Shown: piece after piece, positions 1-11,609 of the stretch
Layout: every line of letters starts with the position of its first letter
How positions within the stretch are numbered: position 1 is the first letter of the stretch
NCBI GenBank assembly: GCA_001586965.3
Contig: LUCW03000244.1
Location: forward strand, 1 to 42,500
DNA from: Sphaeroforma sirkka
Lineage: Eukaryota > Opisthokonta > Ichthyosporea > Ichthyophonida
Direction: 5' to 3'
Length of the DNA stretch: 42,500 nucleotides
Position numbers and translations under genes: made by a program
Notes under the pieces: model-generated
What the model saw: the letters and a program-made list of their open reading frames with translations, nothing else
The model's database searches: none
Told to the model about the DNA's origin: nothing

Positions 1-283
1 TCAGATGGAACTTATTTATATCAGCTAATGTATTAACGTGACTTACGTTATTATGTCTATTTACAAATTAGGCAAGTGGTCATGAACACTTAGTACTTCT
101 AGTGAAAATTATTCAATAAAGAACAGCTAGAGGTACGCCCCTGTGTGATCGAGGATATTTAGGCTTTAACAAGAGGCAGTCCCGATCATTCTTACACAAG
201 CTACCACTGCTAAATCCTAACTGACTAAATTGTATTTTAGTTTAATATAGTTTGAAACCTAGTAATTTCCATCGAAGTTTACA
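1..283 (+). repeat. 5' LTR, right-hand part only
   Basis: This matches the last 284 bp of the 3' LTR with about six differences and ends in the same TTTACA. The first roughly 310 bp of this LTR lie left of the window. Confidence 0.92.
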
Positions 284-362
284 TATTTTTCAGTTAAATA
301 GTAGTTACAGTAGTGTACTGCTTCTAGACTGTCTGACATCGATTTACTATCCAGCAAATACT

Positions 363-2410
363 ATGGCTAAGGGTACTTCTAAAGGCAAGGGAGCCGCTAG
401 CTCTAAGCCTGCTAAGCCTGCCGAGGTTCCTGAGGTCCCTGTGGAAACACCTAGCCTGTCTGGAGTTGAGCCTGCCGAGGATACTGTTGGGGAAGCAAAT
501 TCTGAGGTTGGTACAGAGGATTATTCTGAGGATGACCTGTCGGATCCTAAAGCCTTGGAAGAAGAGGTATCTACTACCGCGGAAAGGCTCGCCAGCGTCC
601 GTGTATCACCTAGGAGTGAAGCTCAGGACCCCAGCTTGCCCCCCCCTGACCACGTGCCGTCAAATATTGGGGATAAACGTCGAAAGGCTGGAAAATTCGT
701 GGATACGAATGTCGGGGGGCATTATAACTCCACATCTAAAGGACACTCCAGCACAAATCCGGAGTGAAAAGGAAGTATTGGACCTGTCCGAAAATTTCGG
801 TTTCGCCATCGATGGAGAAGCCATTCCATTCAGCTCAAATCTTGGGGCCGAAGCTGAGGACGCCATAACTCGACAACGAGTGGTTGGATCCTCTCAATCT
901 CGACGCCAATTGAACCGCACTGAAGCGCTCTTGAAGGAGCTAGCGGCAGCAGCAGTTGTGGACCCTCTATCGTGTCCCACTTGGCTGATATTCTTCCTAT
1001 ACCGAAGAAGAAAAAAATTCGGGCCGGGTTTCGAACCCGAGACCTACTGGTTTACCAGCCAGTATGTTTACCACTCAAGCCAGTTACCACTGGCGAGAGA
1101 GATAATATTTCAAAATTTAATCTCTATAGCTCTGATGCTACCATCGACCATCCTCTTGACAAACCTAACCCTGTCAGAGGATATGATCGTATGGAACTCG
1201 ATGAGGCTTACCATCCTCGTAATATCGACCCTCATTTGCCAACCAACCCTGGTAATCACGATTTTGGCAATCGCTACACCAGTACCTCGTTAGAGAGTTC
1301 CTGCTCTAATCCTGAGGATGAGGAAGTGAGAACCAGACATACTCGTCTCAGGCTATTACGCTCTGGTATGCAAGTCCTTGAGGACCGTCTATTGAATGAC
1401 TCTGACCTTGACGATAGAAAGCGGATAACATTCGCTATCTAATCGATAACAACAAGAGAAAGGAAATAGACACCATCTTGGCACTAGCAGCCCGTAGCAC
1501 TGAGCATGAGCCTCGTGAACACTTAGAACCAAGCTTTATAAAGCAGCTAGGTAACGCGCAGGCTGAGGTCGATTTCTCTACTAATGAGAGTACAGTGGAG
1601 ACACTGAAGGCCTTCGACCAACTTAAGGAGTCTGCCAGCCTTAGGATAAGCAGATGATGAATGCCTTTATTCATTTCTGTGAGCCAGGTGAATGGCGAAC
1701 TATCTTGAAGGTTTCATGAGCCCAACTGGAAAGCCCTACCCTGGCACCAGTTGCGTGATAATATACTTAACACCTTTTTTTTGAAGATGCACGTGACCGT
1801 GAACTTCTAGAGTCTCGCAAGTTCTTTGCGAACGATACCACTATTCGAGGTGCTCTAGCTCATATGACACATATGAATACTCGGATGGGTGGTCGTACCT
1901 ATACTGGCGATATTTATTTATTAATTTGTCAGATGATGGAGACTCTGGGAGCTAACCTCTTTAAGAAAGTCAATGATGACATCATCGCCTATGGTGATTT
2001 GCGATCTATGCCTTGGTCTGTCTTTGAGAAGATAGTACACAAGCATACCAATTCCTCTACTAGAGTACTTAGTACCACGAGCTACACCCAGCCCACTAAG
2101 CGAAACGCAGTAGAGACTAATACTGCGCGTAGTACTAAGAAAACCTCGCACTACTACTGGAGGGGGGTACTGGCTCTACTTCTACCGAACCGAAAGGTGA
2201 TAAGAAGGTGAGAGCGCCTTGCAAGAAGTGTGGTTACAACCTCACAAAACGTAATGGCAAGTGGAATGGTAGACACGACCCTGTTAAGTGTGCACCAGGC
2301 AAGCCAGATTTTGGACACTATATGAAAGAGTGTGCTACTTGCAAGGGTACCAACGGTTGGGCACAAAGAGGATTGCAAGGACTTACCAGACGTCCAGTTA
2401 AGCACTGACA
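363..2410 (+). pseudogene. gag region of the LTR element (fossil)
   Basis: This begins with a Lys/Ala/Pro/Glu-rich stretch (MAKGTSKGKG), continues as charged low-complexity protein and ends with a Cys/His-rich section (CKKCGYN ... HYMKECATC). That section resembles a nucleic-acid-binding knuckle at the end of Gag. No sequence match to a named Gag family is recognised; assignment is by position before the protease. It is broken, and also interrupted by the tRNA-like insertion near 1011-1098. Confidence 0.65.
1011..1098 (-). other. tRNA-like sequence inserted in the LTR element (tRNA pseudogene or SINE head)
   Basis: On the minus strand there is an A-box-like TGGCTTGAGTGG (1082-1071) and a strong B box GGTTCGAAACC (1037-1027) inside a good T-arm, TCGGG-TTCGAAA-CCCGG. 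Between them is an anticodon-type hairpin, ACTGG with an 8-nt loop and CCAGT. A run of seven T (1017-1011) follows, as for RNA polymerase III termination. The acceptor and D stems do not pair properly and the anticodon loop is one base too long, so it is unlikely to be a working tRNA. A Pol III-type retroposon head or captured tRNA copy fits best. Confidence 0.6.
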
Positions 2411-2499
2411 GTACCATATGTGCGCACTAGAGCAAGATTATGAGAAAATGTTCAATAAAAAATCTATACCAAAGGAGATGAACGTATCTTTCAAACAGT

Positions 2500-4330
2500 T
2501 TTCGTAAATGGAGAAAAAGTTATGGCACTATTTGATCCAGGGGCTGAAGTCTCTGCTATCTCATGCCGAGTAGCCTACGCTACAGATATGGCTGTCCATA
2601 ACGAAACAACTGATTTAATCTTGGGAAATGGCAAAGTTACTACTTGCGAACAAGCCATTGACTATGCACACATAATGCTGTCAGATAGAAGAGAAGTGAA
2701 GACTCACCTAATCGTTACTGACATGTCTCAGAAATACGATTTAATTATAGGTATGACTGATCTTCTCAGTTTAGGTATAACACTCACTGGTCTGCCTAAT
2801 GGGCTAGACCCGAATAAAGATCAGTCAGATGATAATATGTTAAAGATACCTAAACCTCCGGAAGGTGAAGCAAAGGATATGATTCCGCACTTCACCGATA
2901 TAATTATGGACTTAATTATACAAAACAGGAAGATTGCAATAACTGACTGGTGTATGTTTAAGTTCTCTAATGGGTACGTTAGACTTGACTTAACAAACGT
3001 CGACTTCTCTAAGTTAAAGTGTCCTTCACATAACTACGTGAGTTGGAGACACAAAGACGTTGTCAAAACCCAAATCGAAGATTGGTTAAAACAGGGTCTA
3101 ATTGAAATCAATTATGATGCAACCCCAGTTAACTTAGCTCTCTTAGCGGTCGATCAATATAAATCTGATGGAACGTTTAGTAAAAAACAAGAGTAGTACT
3201 AGACCTGTCGCCAATCAACAAACTAATTCCGCAACATAGTTTTCCTTACCTAAGATAAGCGAGATACTACGCAAAATGGAGGGTGCGACTATCTTTCCAA
3301 GATAGACTTAAAAGCTGCATTCCATCAACTACAGATATATGAGCCTCATAGGAAATACTTTTCCTTTACTTGGCAAGGTAAGAAGTACCAGTTTAAAGGT
3401 GCACCTGAAGGCTACACACATGTTACCTTCTTTCTTCCAACAAGTTATGATGGAACTATTTGCGGACCTGTCGTATAACGTATCAGTCTATTTAGATGAT
3501 ATAGTTATCTTTACAAAGACAGCACATGAACATGCTAAACTCGTTAAAGAAGTCTTAAAGCGACTTAATCATGCTAAACTTAAGATTAACGAAGACAAGT
3601 GTTCTTTTGCTAAAGATACTATACACTTACTTGGCTACAAAGTATCTGCAGCAGGGGTAGAAATTGATCCTGGCAAGAAACAGTTTCTGTTGGATTTATC
3701 AACACCAATTACTGGAAGAGATGTGAACTCTGTGTGTGGGTTTGTTAACTCTTCTCGGATTCGGTACCGCATCTTTCTCATTACTTAAAGCCTTCAGTCA
3801 CCTACGGCTGCACAAAGGACCTTTGGGAAAGCTTTGACTAAAGAATGTGATGATGCATTTAAACTAGTCAAAAGTAAAGTAATGGACGCACCCATCATGC
3901 AGTACCCTGTGGATGGTGTCCCATTCCAAGTAGCAACCGACGCTTCAGATCGAGCGGTAGGTGGAGTGTTTTACCAAACGATAAATGGTAAACCGCGCTA
4001 CATACAATTCTTTAGCAAGAGTTATAATAAGAGTCAACGGAATTACCCTACCGTTAAACAAGAGCTCCTTGCTATAGTTACTGCGCTAAGACAGTTTAAA
4101 GACTACCTTTATGGAAGTTACTTTACTGTCGCCTGTGATCAAAAGTCTTTAACATACTTAAAAGATATGAACCCTGATTCACAGTTGGTGAGCCGCTGGC
4201 ATGACATTATTGCCAAGTTCGCTTTTAATATAACACACATACCAGGAATACATAACCATCTTCCTGACATGCTCTCTCGACTTGTGCCCGACTACCAGAA
4301 AACAGTCAAAGAGTTATTAGCAACCGATTG
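2500..4330 (+). pseudogene. protease, reverse transcriptase and RNase H regions (fossil)
   Basis: The protease region shows an active-site-like FDPGAEVSAIS and a downstream YDLIIGMTDL. The RT region carries SVYLDDIVIFT, the catalytic YxDD box, followed by the typical LNHAKLKINEDKC and HLLGYKVS motifs. RNase H shows ATDASDRAVGGV, FFSKSYNKSQRNYPTVKQE and the closing HIPGIHNHLPDMLSRL. These are standard Ty3/Gypsy signatures in the standard order. The region is broken. Confidence 0.9.
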
Positions 4331-4900
4331 ATGCTAAATAAGAAATGGTTTAACCTCGCTCAATCACGATGGGGTCCATTTACTGTTGATATGTTCGCCG
4401 CAGAACATAACAAACAGGTTTCTGAATATAGGTCGTTGACTCATCCTAAAGGTGATGCATTTCAGCTTGACTTATCAAAGCATAATGCGTGGGCTAACCC
4501 ACCTTGTCAACTTATCGCACAGTTGTTAAATTATGTTAATATTACTAAATCTACCATTACGCTGTGTTGTCTCTTACGTAACTCCGACCCATGGATACGT
4601 GATTTAATTAATATGATTCAAGACGAACCTATTTATGTCGACCGTGAAACCGACACGTTCTTGTATCAGGGATCCTATTCTATTAAGAAGACACCTTGGA
4701 AACACACCATTGTTTGTCGCATCGGTCCTGCAGGTACCACTAAGTGGAAACCCTCAACCGAATTCTTAGCTAAACTAGAGGAGTCTAAAGAGTTTGAACA
4801 AAAGCTCAAGACTCGTACAACACATGCACCCAACAAGATTGTAGTCGAGGTAATGCCGATTGAAACGGCATTAGATCGTAAAAAAAAACATGGAACTAGC
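4330..4900 (+). pseudogene. extra domain between RNase H and integrase (fossil)
   Basis: The sequence WGPFTVDMFAAEHNKQ and later AWANPPCQLIAQLL follows RNase H. A similar 'DLFA..N ... PP..LI' block follows RNase H in DIRS elements and in some Ty3/Gypsy elements (recalled family knowledge, not searched). Its function is not known to me. Confidence 0.6.
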
Positions 4901-5029
4901 TAAGGCCATGGATCAAAGACTCAAAACTCTAAGAGAACCTGAAGCTCGCACTCAACTACTTAAAGCGCTGCTTAAAGAACAGCCAGGAGTTGCGAAACAA
5001 CTGAAGAAGAAGACTTCAACAATCTAATG

Positions 5030-6420
5030 TTGTCAATTATGTATCTCAGAGTCTACCCTCCTGATACTGAGGTTGCCCATTCCAACAGGACTATGGTTCA
5101 TCCAGCCAGCGTTACGCAGAATCTGACTGACTTAGAGGAGCTCGAAAGTAGAGTTAAAATTATACATAATTTAACGCATCGAGCATATGAGCATACTTAC
5201 AAAATGGCTATTCGTGCAGGGCTTGATCACCCGGCGCTGAAAGAAACCATACGTGAAGTATACCGACGCTGTACTGATTGTGAAAAGAACCAGATCAAGC
5301 GATACGGTTGGGCACCCCTAAAAAAGTGTGACAGAAGACCAACCGATGCGCCGAGTCATAGTCGATTTGGTTAAACTCCCGCGATCCAAGCATACTGGCG
5401 ATGTATATATCTGTCATTTCTTATGTGTGGCTTCGGGCTATAACTTGCTTTATGCAATACCGAACAAACGTCCACAAACAGTGGCAGAATTATGCTATCA
5501 CGTCTTTAATGACTTCGGTTTCCCCGAGTACTATGTTCTGATAACGGTAGTGAGTTTTGTACCGACGTAATGGAGGCACTTATACTCGTATCAGGCATGT
5601 CCCATATGCGTGGTGTTCCTTACAAAACTCAAACGCAGGGTGCAAATGAGACACGTCATAGAGAACTTAAGAAACTCTTGCGTACCGCACTAGACGACGT
5701 TGAGGATATGTGGCCTTATCATTTGAAATGGGTTCAGACTCAAATGAATAACTGCATGAATCCTCAAACTGAACACTCCCGTTTCACTATTTCTTTGGCC
5801 GCTATAGTGAATTACAAGCAACGTTTGATAAAACTGCGCCCGAGAAACACGCTACCCCGTGGCTACAAAAAAGATCGAGCATATGCAGAACGTTGTTTAC
5901 CCCTGTTTACTGAGCACAAGAATCGCGTCCTACTTAAAGCGTATGACCGATGGAATAACACTAAGAACATTGTTCAGTTCAAAGTCGGCGATTACGTTAA
6001 CATTATAAATCGAAACGCCAACGTTACCGAACTCTCTTCTAAGACGATAGGACCTTTTGTTATTTCCTACCATGATGAGAAGAGTGATACTTACGAAGTG
6101 AATAACATTGATGGTACTAGCGCAACTAATCTAGGCACTCACCGTATCCCTACCTCCGAGCTCTCATTCGCTCGCTCATTTGATTCTGATGTACCAGTTA
6201 TGGAGTCACAAGTCAAAGATATAATTGACAAAACATCCGAAGACGGTTACACTTACTACAAGACCCGTTTCATGGATGGGACAGTAGCTTGGCTAACCTC
6301 CGATGCATTTCGTGAATCTCGCGACTTTCTTCGTATCTTTAATAAGAAATGGAATAAGCGTTTACATAAGAACACACGAGATAAACAAAAAAGGGTTTCC
6401 TCAGGTGACTACAAACCCTG
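5030..6420 (+). pseudogene. integrase with chromodomain-like tail (fossil)
   Basis: The region holds a zinc-binding-type N-terminal part (HNLTHRAYEHTYKM ... RRCTDCEKNQ) and a DDE-type core beginning near RRVIVDLVKLPRSKHTGDVY. It continues with YKTQTQGANETRHRELKKLL and a basic C-terminal part (FKVGDYVNII). The end (ESQVKDIIDKTSEDGYTYY ... MDGTVAWLTSDAF) has the spacing of a chromodomain. That would place it near chromoviruses, but the fit is by eye. The region is broken. Confidence 0.8.
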
Positions 6421-6748
6421 ACGGATCTGAAATTCCCTATTTGCCACCTACTTCCTACGTGACTAAACTTTCTGATCTGCTTACCAACAGTGCAGAAAAT
6501 TGTTCAAACTTACTTACTAATGAAGAACAGCCTTTGGCTATTACCTTACCAAATAATAAACGTAAGGCGCCTACATCGGAAATGGTTACTGGACCAAATA
6601 CTAAACGACATAGAGTACATCATGAGTCTTGAACTCGTACATATAGGCACATACTTACTCGATAAGTCATGACCGAAACCGTTTTTACTTTGGTTTCCGC
6701 TTTACCAACTAAATCATATTTTAACGTACGTTCGTAGTTCTAAAAGCT

Positions 6749-6760
6749 ACTGGGGGGCTA
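6749..6760 (+). other. candidate polypurine tract of the LTR element
   Basis: A run of six G (TACTGGGGGGCTA) sits immediately before the 3' LTR, where the plus-strand primer of LTR retrotransposons lies. It is short and interrupted, so the assignment rests mainly on position. Confidence 0.5.
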
Positions 6761-7355
6761 TGTAGAAATACGGCCTCCGGTCAGTCTAAAATATCAAGAT
6801 CAATTGAGATAATACATTGGTTTTTATTTGTATTTTAAATAATTTAGTACAAACTCTTTTTCCAATATTTCCAAAGTGTTCTAAATTCACTTTGATGGCT
6901 CCAATAGCCTGAGTATTTGGTATGACTCATCTACTTGGACCTATTTGAGACATTAGTATATGTAGGATATTATAAACTAAATTTTATAATCTCCGAACTA
7001 CTACTTATAGATTTTGGTCCTCCCGCCAATCTCCAAAATCCAATAAGTCTTTTTCTTTTTTTAACTTTTCTTCAGATGGAACTTTATTTATATCAGCTAA
7101 TGTATTAACGTGACTTACGTTATTATATCTATTTACAAATTAGGCAAGTGGTCATGAACACTTAGTACTTCTAGTGAAAATTATTCAATAAAGAACAGCT
7201 AGAGGTACGCCCTGTGTGATCGAGGATATTTAGGATCTTAACAAGAGGCAGTCCCGATCATTCTTACACAAGCTACCTTTGCTAAATCCTAACTGACTAA
7301 ATTGTATTTTAGTTTAATATAGTTTGAAACCTAGTAATTTCCATCGAAGTTTACA
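6761..7355 (+). repeat. 3' LTR, complete, about 595 bp
   Basis: It starts TGTAGAAATACGG directly after a G-rich tract and ends GTTTACA, giving the TG...CA ends typical of LTRs. Only its right half can be aligned, because the 5' copy is cut by the window edge. The left boundary therefore rests on the TG dinucleotide and the adjacent purine tract. Confidence 0.85.
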
Positions 7356-7699
7356 GTTGCGCGCATAACTGTTGACTGTTGTGCGGATCTGACGGGTCTG
7401 ATCTGATGTGCATCCCTCATGAGGACACAATTCCAGTAAACGAAGGAGCTTGGTTTCTGGTTTGCACCGTGGTGTTGATGTTATGCTTGGTAGCATAATT
7501 ACTTCAGAGTTGGGAGGCTACGGTAGTTTTCATGAGTACCCGCAGACAACACTCCATTAAGCAGTTGGTTCCACTGTCACCACGCTGAGCGCGATATATG
7601 ACCGCATTGGCATGCTGCCGTTGGGAACGTAATAAAACCACTCCGCGTAGTAGTGTAGGGAGAACGACCATGACCAGTTTTTTCTGATGCTAAAACTAG

Positions 7700-8700
7700 G
7701 TAACGGACCACTACAAACTATAGTATAGTTGACTCCTCGCCGTGACGAATGACGTGAGGCCACCATTGGTCCTCTGCCAAATTGAAATAACGATTACTCC
7801 TCAGCCTAAGAAGCGATTGAGGTGTTCCAAGATCTGACCGATCATCGTCTCTGGTGGAGCTTCGCACCAAGGTTGAATCACATTTGTCGTGGAATCGATT
7901 TGCGAACGTTACATGTCTGTGATAAACTTTACATCTGGAAGTTGTAGCCGTCCGGGTGAGTGTACACTGTTGGATTCGGTGGAATGTGCCATTTCTGGAA
8001 CAGTTGTAGAATTGTTTCTGATGTTACAGCCCAGTGATACTGAAGTAACCTGCCGCTGTGCGAAAGCATACCGGCTGCTAAATTTAGTTTGCCTGGCATG
8101 TATCCGAGGGACACCAACCAGGGAGTTTGTTCACGTGGCAGAACCACACTAGTCTGTGAGATTGTGCATTCTTGACTGGCTTCTCTCCTTGTGCAGCCTA
8201 TAAAGCGCAATGCTGGCATATGTGAGGCAGACGGGTCGTGTTGTCGATATTTGTGTTGTTGGCGAAGAACTCGGAGGCCAGAATGAGCGCCTTTAATAAG
8301 CCCGAGTAAGGTAATTTGCCAGAGTTTCTTTGTTGGGATTTTAAGTCCTGGCGAATGTGTACGTTTTCTGCTGCAACCGGAACGTGGCACCGAAGGCAGC
8401 TTCGAGGAGTCGGAGATTATAATTGTTTGGTGGCCGGGCAGCCAAATTTGACGGTATTCGAAGATCTCTACTAAAAACCAAACGCTCTCTATCTTATCGA
8501 AAGTCACTACAGATAATTAAACTCGGTAGTAGCGGCTCTATAGTGTTGATTGCTGGAGGTCGGTAATAAAGAAAGACCACGACGACCACCCGTCAGAGCC
8601 GGCAGCGTCTGCAGCCGACAACTATATGGCGACTATGCAGAAGCACGACCTCAAGCGGAGAACCCCCTTGGCACGAATTGGAGTTGAAAGTTCATGAATA
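7700..8700 (-). pseudogene. older pol remnant with RNase H-like region (DIRS or Gypsy type), fossil
   Basis: Read on the minus strand, this contains RNase H-like signatures: a GHQTIIISDSSK segment, then SGCSRKRTHSPGLKI. These are followed by YMPGKLNLAAGMLSHSG (compare the 'PGxxNxxADxLSR' end of RNase H) and by ILQLFQKWHIPPNP. Weaker traces of the following 'PP..LI' type domain continue toward 7700. Conservation is patchy and spread over frames, so the copy is heavily decayed and clearly older than the element at 1-7355. Family assignment is by motif spacing only. Confidence 0.5.
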
Positions 8701-10700
8701 TTGTTGCAATGAACCTAACATTCTTCCGACAGTTGTTTCAAGAGATCGTCGACATACAGTATTATTCGTATGCCTCTTGCTCTTGTTATTTTTATTATTA
8801 TGTCCATCAGTTGATTGGGTTATGCGGGGAAGAACCTTGCCCCATCGGCAACGCTAAGCTGGTACGTCCAGGCGGGGGTTTATAAAAGTGGTTCTTCATG
8901 TTGGCTGACACAACTGACTGCGGTATGCTTCCTCGTGGTGCTCTATGTAGAGCCCCTTCCAGATTTTGATTTGTTTTAGACAATTTGCCAAACAATTGGC
9001 CTAAGACAAAATGTTTCTTGATTCATAACAACTGAAGCCTTTTGTTTCTTGTACCAAGACGGAGTATCATCTAGTAAATTCTTCAACCCGTCTGGAAAAT
9101 GAGCGTGGCCCTGACACCACACTGCCGTTGCAGAGCTCTCAGTTTCAATACCGGTGCTACAGTCTTCGTTAGTTGGGACCAGACACTCCAAGACGTTATC
9201 GAAGTACTCTGAAGTTAAGGCTCCGGTAATATATGCAACCGAAGCCCGTGTAAAGAATTCCATCTTGTACCAAGAACAGCGCAGTTTCATTTTTAGATTT
9301 CAATTCAAATTCTTAATAGCTGCGTCACGAAGATTAACTATTGTGGCTGGGGCTTGGTGGTTTACATTTATAGCCATGACAAGGGATGCTGATGATTGTT
9401 ATAAGAGCCAACGCTTGTACTTATTAAGTAGTAGGAAATATGGACCAAGAAGTGTGCGCACTTCACCGTCCTTTATACTTCTTTTTGAACAGGATTATGA
9501 AAAGAACATTAATGTGAATATTGTTTGTTTCCCAGTGGCCATACTGCTCATTCTGTTTGCCTAATGGCGTCTCTACTCCTGATGAAATATACTATGTGCA
9601 AGGGACTTCTAATACAAGATATGTATACATTTTCTTCACAGCGAGATACAATAAAGCAAGGGAGATAGTATTCAGAACGACGGCTGCTGCTGAACCTAGT
9701 AATTGAAGAAAAGCAAATGATATATTTGCATACTCATACAAAGTACAGCTTCAATCGACCGAAGTACAGCTTCAATCGACCGAAAAACTACCTGTCATGG
9801 CAGCTACGAATACAAAAACATGGCAAATCTTATTATTTATTATGAGCCCATCAGCGGTTTTGCATTTTAACTTAAGAATTGTGGGCTAATAATCGTTCGT
9901 TCATAGGCGTCCCGTCGCGATTATATAAGCAGTGTATGTACGTTCGAATTCCTATGCTTATTTTCGTCAAGCTGAAAAGTTGAAAAAATTCAGACTTTTG
10001 GTTTTGAAGTGTGAAGATGTTCTATTGTTTGTAGCTGAACATATTTTTATGTATACAAATAGACCGGAACAACCAGTTGTGTTAAAGCCATCGTCTACGT
10101 TGATACAAATCAGCATTTCATTTGTAGTGTAGAAAATATGACAAGTTGAATTAAAAGATAAAGATGATTGTCGCGCTTGTGCGTGGGATTGTTTTGAGTC
10201 GACAAGCCGCTAAACGGTACTCGATATCTGTAAACTTGACATGCACCGGAATGAAGTAAACGTGAGTGTCTTCGTCCTGAATCGCTAAATAGTTATCCCA
10301 ATTGTTTTGCTCTCTCTACGTCTTCAGAAATGCAAGTTGAAAGAGTTTAACAAATATCAAAGCACAACTTGTGCCTCGATTCAAATTTACTTTTATGATT
10401 ATTGAGGCACTATCATAATAACAATAATTGTACCTCACAAATCCATTGAACGGCACCGATGACATCACATGAATGAATCTTTACACAACACTTGATAGAA
10501 CCGATTAAAACTATAACGGCACAAAGAATGACGTATACCTCCAACAATGATGTGAGACGATAATGTATGTATCGATTTTGTAGGTACCAATATAGAAAAA
10601 AAATGGGTTACAGTAGTTAACTGCGGATTTGAAACTTTGTGGTGATCTCAATTAGTACTAGAGGGTATACTTAACACTTTACTACATGAGACCATACGGA
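8700..10700. other. no recognised gene
   Basis: The stretch is of ordinary composition. A minus-strand open frame at 8976-9290 (104 residues, including LKNLLDDTPSWYKKQK) has no family I recognise and could belong to the old element on its left. A 20-bp unit is tandemly doubled at 9742-9782. Otherwise I see nothing. Confidence 0.5.
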
Positions 10701-10705
10701 TGCAA

Positions 10706-10901
<196 letters not shown>

Positions 10902-11609
10902 GTCGCCAACTTTTGCTCATACCAATTATTCTGTGTACCAAAATAAATCTTGATTCATTGAGTTCCCAAATGTTTCGTTCTGAATTTCTACCTTCCATTA
11001 CTCATGTCATATATCATATACTCAAAATCTACAAATCGTGACATCTGACATGACCATTGCTCCGCACATGCGCGGCCTGAGCAAATTTGCAGCCTGAAAT
11101 TCAATTCTAAAAACCTTTATATGATATCAACAAAGTATAGTCTTGTTATTTAGCACAAACGGTCTGGGAGGTCAGGCAGTGGTATCACGTCGGCTTATTT
11201 AGATTAGCAGTGCATCTGCAGTGGTCAATGATTCTCTTGTCAGACGAGCTCGAGTGAAACTTGATCAATTATATGAATTGAGTATCACATTCTCATGCAG
11301 ATTCGCCTGTAAAGACAAGCACTATCAAGCCAGTTCTACACACACATACACACGCACCCGTTTTTTTTTTTGGGACGCCTGGTCTATAACGACACTCTTT
11401 GTTTCCATATGCACGCGAGTCACTGAGGTGGGAATGGACCGACAGACTTAAAGAGTTTCAGGAGACTTAGAGTTTCAGGAGCGTGGTCGATGTCCTGCAT
11501 AGAGACACTTTATTATTATTTCAAACAGACCACTTACCCGGATACTACCAGTACGGTCACACTGAGATAATGTTCCTTCTATAAAGTACACCACTTGTCT
11601 ATATATACA
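10902..11609. other. intergenic, no gene seen
   Basis: This is the spacer downstream of the RPN9 stop codon. A short CA-rich stretch and a T run lie near 11340-11370. I recognise no gene here; the RPN9 3' UTR and polyadenylation site should fall near 11600 on the minus strand. Confidence 0.5.

Larger units (their letters stand above)
1..7355 (+). mobile_element. Ty3/Gypsy-type LTR retrotransposon, left end off the window, broken
   Basis: An LTR element read left to right. Seen: about 283 bp at the window start repeats near-identically at 7072-7355. Between the copies, in order, lie gag-like sequence with a Cys/His region, an aspartic protease, reverse transcriptase with YLDD, RNase H, an extra post-RNase-H domain, integrase and a chromodomain-like tail. 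RT-RNase H-integrase order is that of Ty3/Gypsy, and the chromo-like tail suggests a chromovirus-like lineage (inference). The copy is broken; its coding region is split at roughly half a dozen or more places. The shared LTR stretch differs at about six positions (near 2 %), so insertion is fairly recent on an evolutionary scale. The left flank is outside the window, so a target-site duplication cannot be tested. Confidence 0.93.

Noticed and set aside
1011-1098. Calling the tRNA-like sequence a functional tRNA
   Set aside because: The acceptor stem does not pair, the D stem is poor and the anticodon loop has eight bases.
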